A DNA stretch of 5,155 nucleotides from Campylobacterales bacterium. Lineage in GTDB: Bacteria; Campylobacterota; Campylobacteria; Campylobacterales; QNZT01. A program made the position numbers and the translations under genes. Below the pieces are notes generated by a model. It ran no database searches. It saw nothing but the letters and a program-made list of their open reading frames with translations, and was not told the DNA's origin. This document shows, one piece after another, positions 5,131 to 5,155 of this stretch (position 1 is the stretch's first letter; each line of letters opens with the position of its first letter). The stretch is from assembly GCA_027081495.1 (NCBI GenBank), contig JALWKJ010000090.1, forward strand, positions 1 through 5,155, read 5' to 3'.

Positions 5131-5155
5131 TAGAACCAGATATGCACTATTTTAT

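Noticed and set aside
5130..5155. 3' end of an upstream minus-strand gene with stop TAA at 5130-5132
   Set aside because: Only seven codons would be visible, and all three frames stop in this stretch, so the edge cannot show which one, if any, is a gene.

Overview
The window carries three genes, all on the minus strand and read from high to low coordinates: a secreted eight-heme c-type cytochrome (4645-2756), a secreted subtilisin-family (S8) serine protease (2599-887), and a PpiC/SurA-like peptidyl-prolyl isomerase (from 868, running off the left edge). The DNA is AT-rich, the Shine-Dalgarno sites are GGAG-type, and all three products have Sec-type signal peptides. This suggests a Gram-negative bacterium that makes extracytoplasmic multiheme cytochromes. 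Campylobacterota is my best guess from base composition and the AT-rich terminator style, but it is a weak inference; Deferribacterota and similar groups remain possible.

Layout from right to left: a perfect 40-bp AT-rich palindrome (5091-5130), probably a terminator for whatever lies beyond the right edge; about 445 bp without a convincing gene (4646-5090), holding candidate promoter elements, an inverted repeat and one doubtful 42-codon frame; the cytochrome; a 156-bp gap with two successive hairpins; the protease; a 17-bp gap; and the isomerase. The spacing suggests one transcription unit, with the hairpins possibly reducing expression of the protease and isomerase relative to the cytochrome.

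The gene content resembles the Geobacter omcZ neighbourhood. There an octaheme, nanowire-forming cytochrome is encoded beside a subtilisin-like protease (OzpA) that trims its precursor, together with a prolyl isomerase. The cytochrome here has exactly eight CXXCH sites in its first 305 residues, then two beta-sandwich (Ig/TIG-like) modules, then a repeat tail. My working model is that the isomerase assists periplasmic folding and the protease releases the heme-bearing part from its C-terminal modules.

The most unusual feature is that the cytochrome and the protease end in the same module: two copies each of a 56-residue acidic, aromatic and glycine-rich repeat built on a four-residue rhythm (aromatic-x-x-Gly). 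In both proteins one copy has a pair of cysteines and the other has none, but their order is reversed between the two. I do not recognise this repeat as a named domain. A tag shared by an enzyme and its presumed substrate would fit common sorting or anchoring, or direct pairing of the two proteins.
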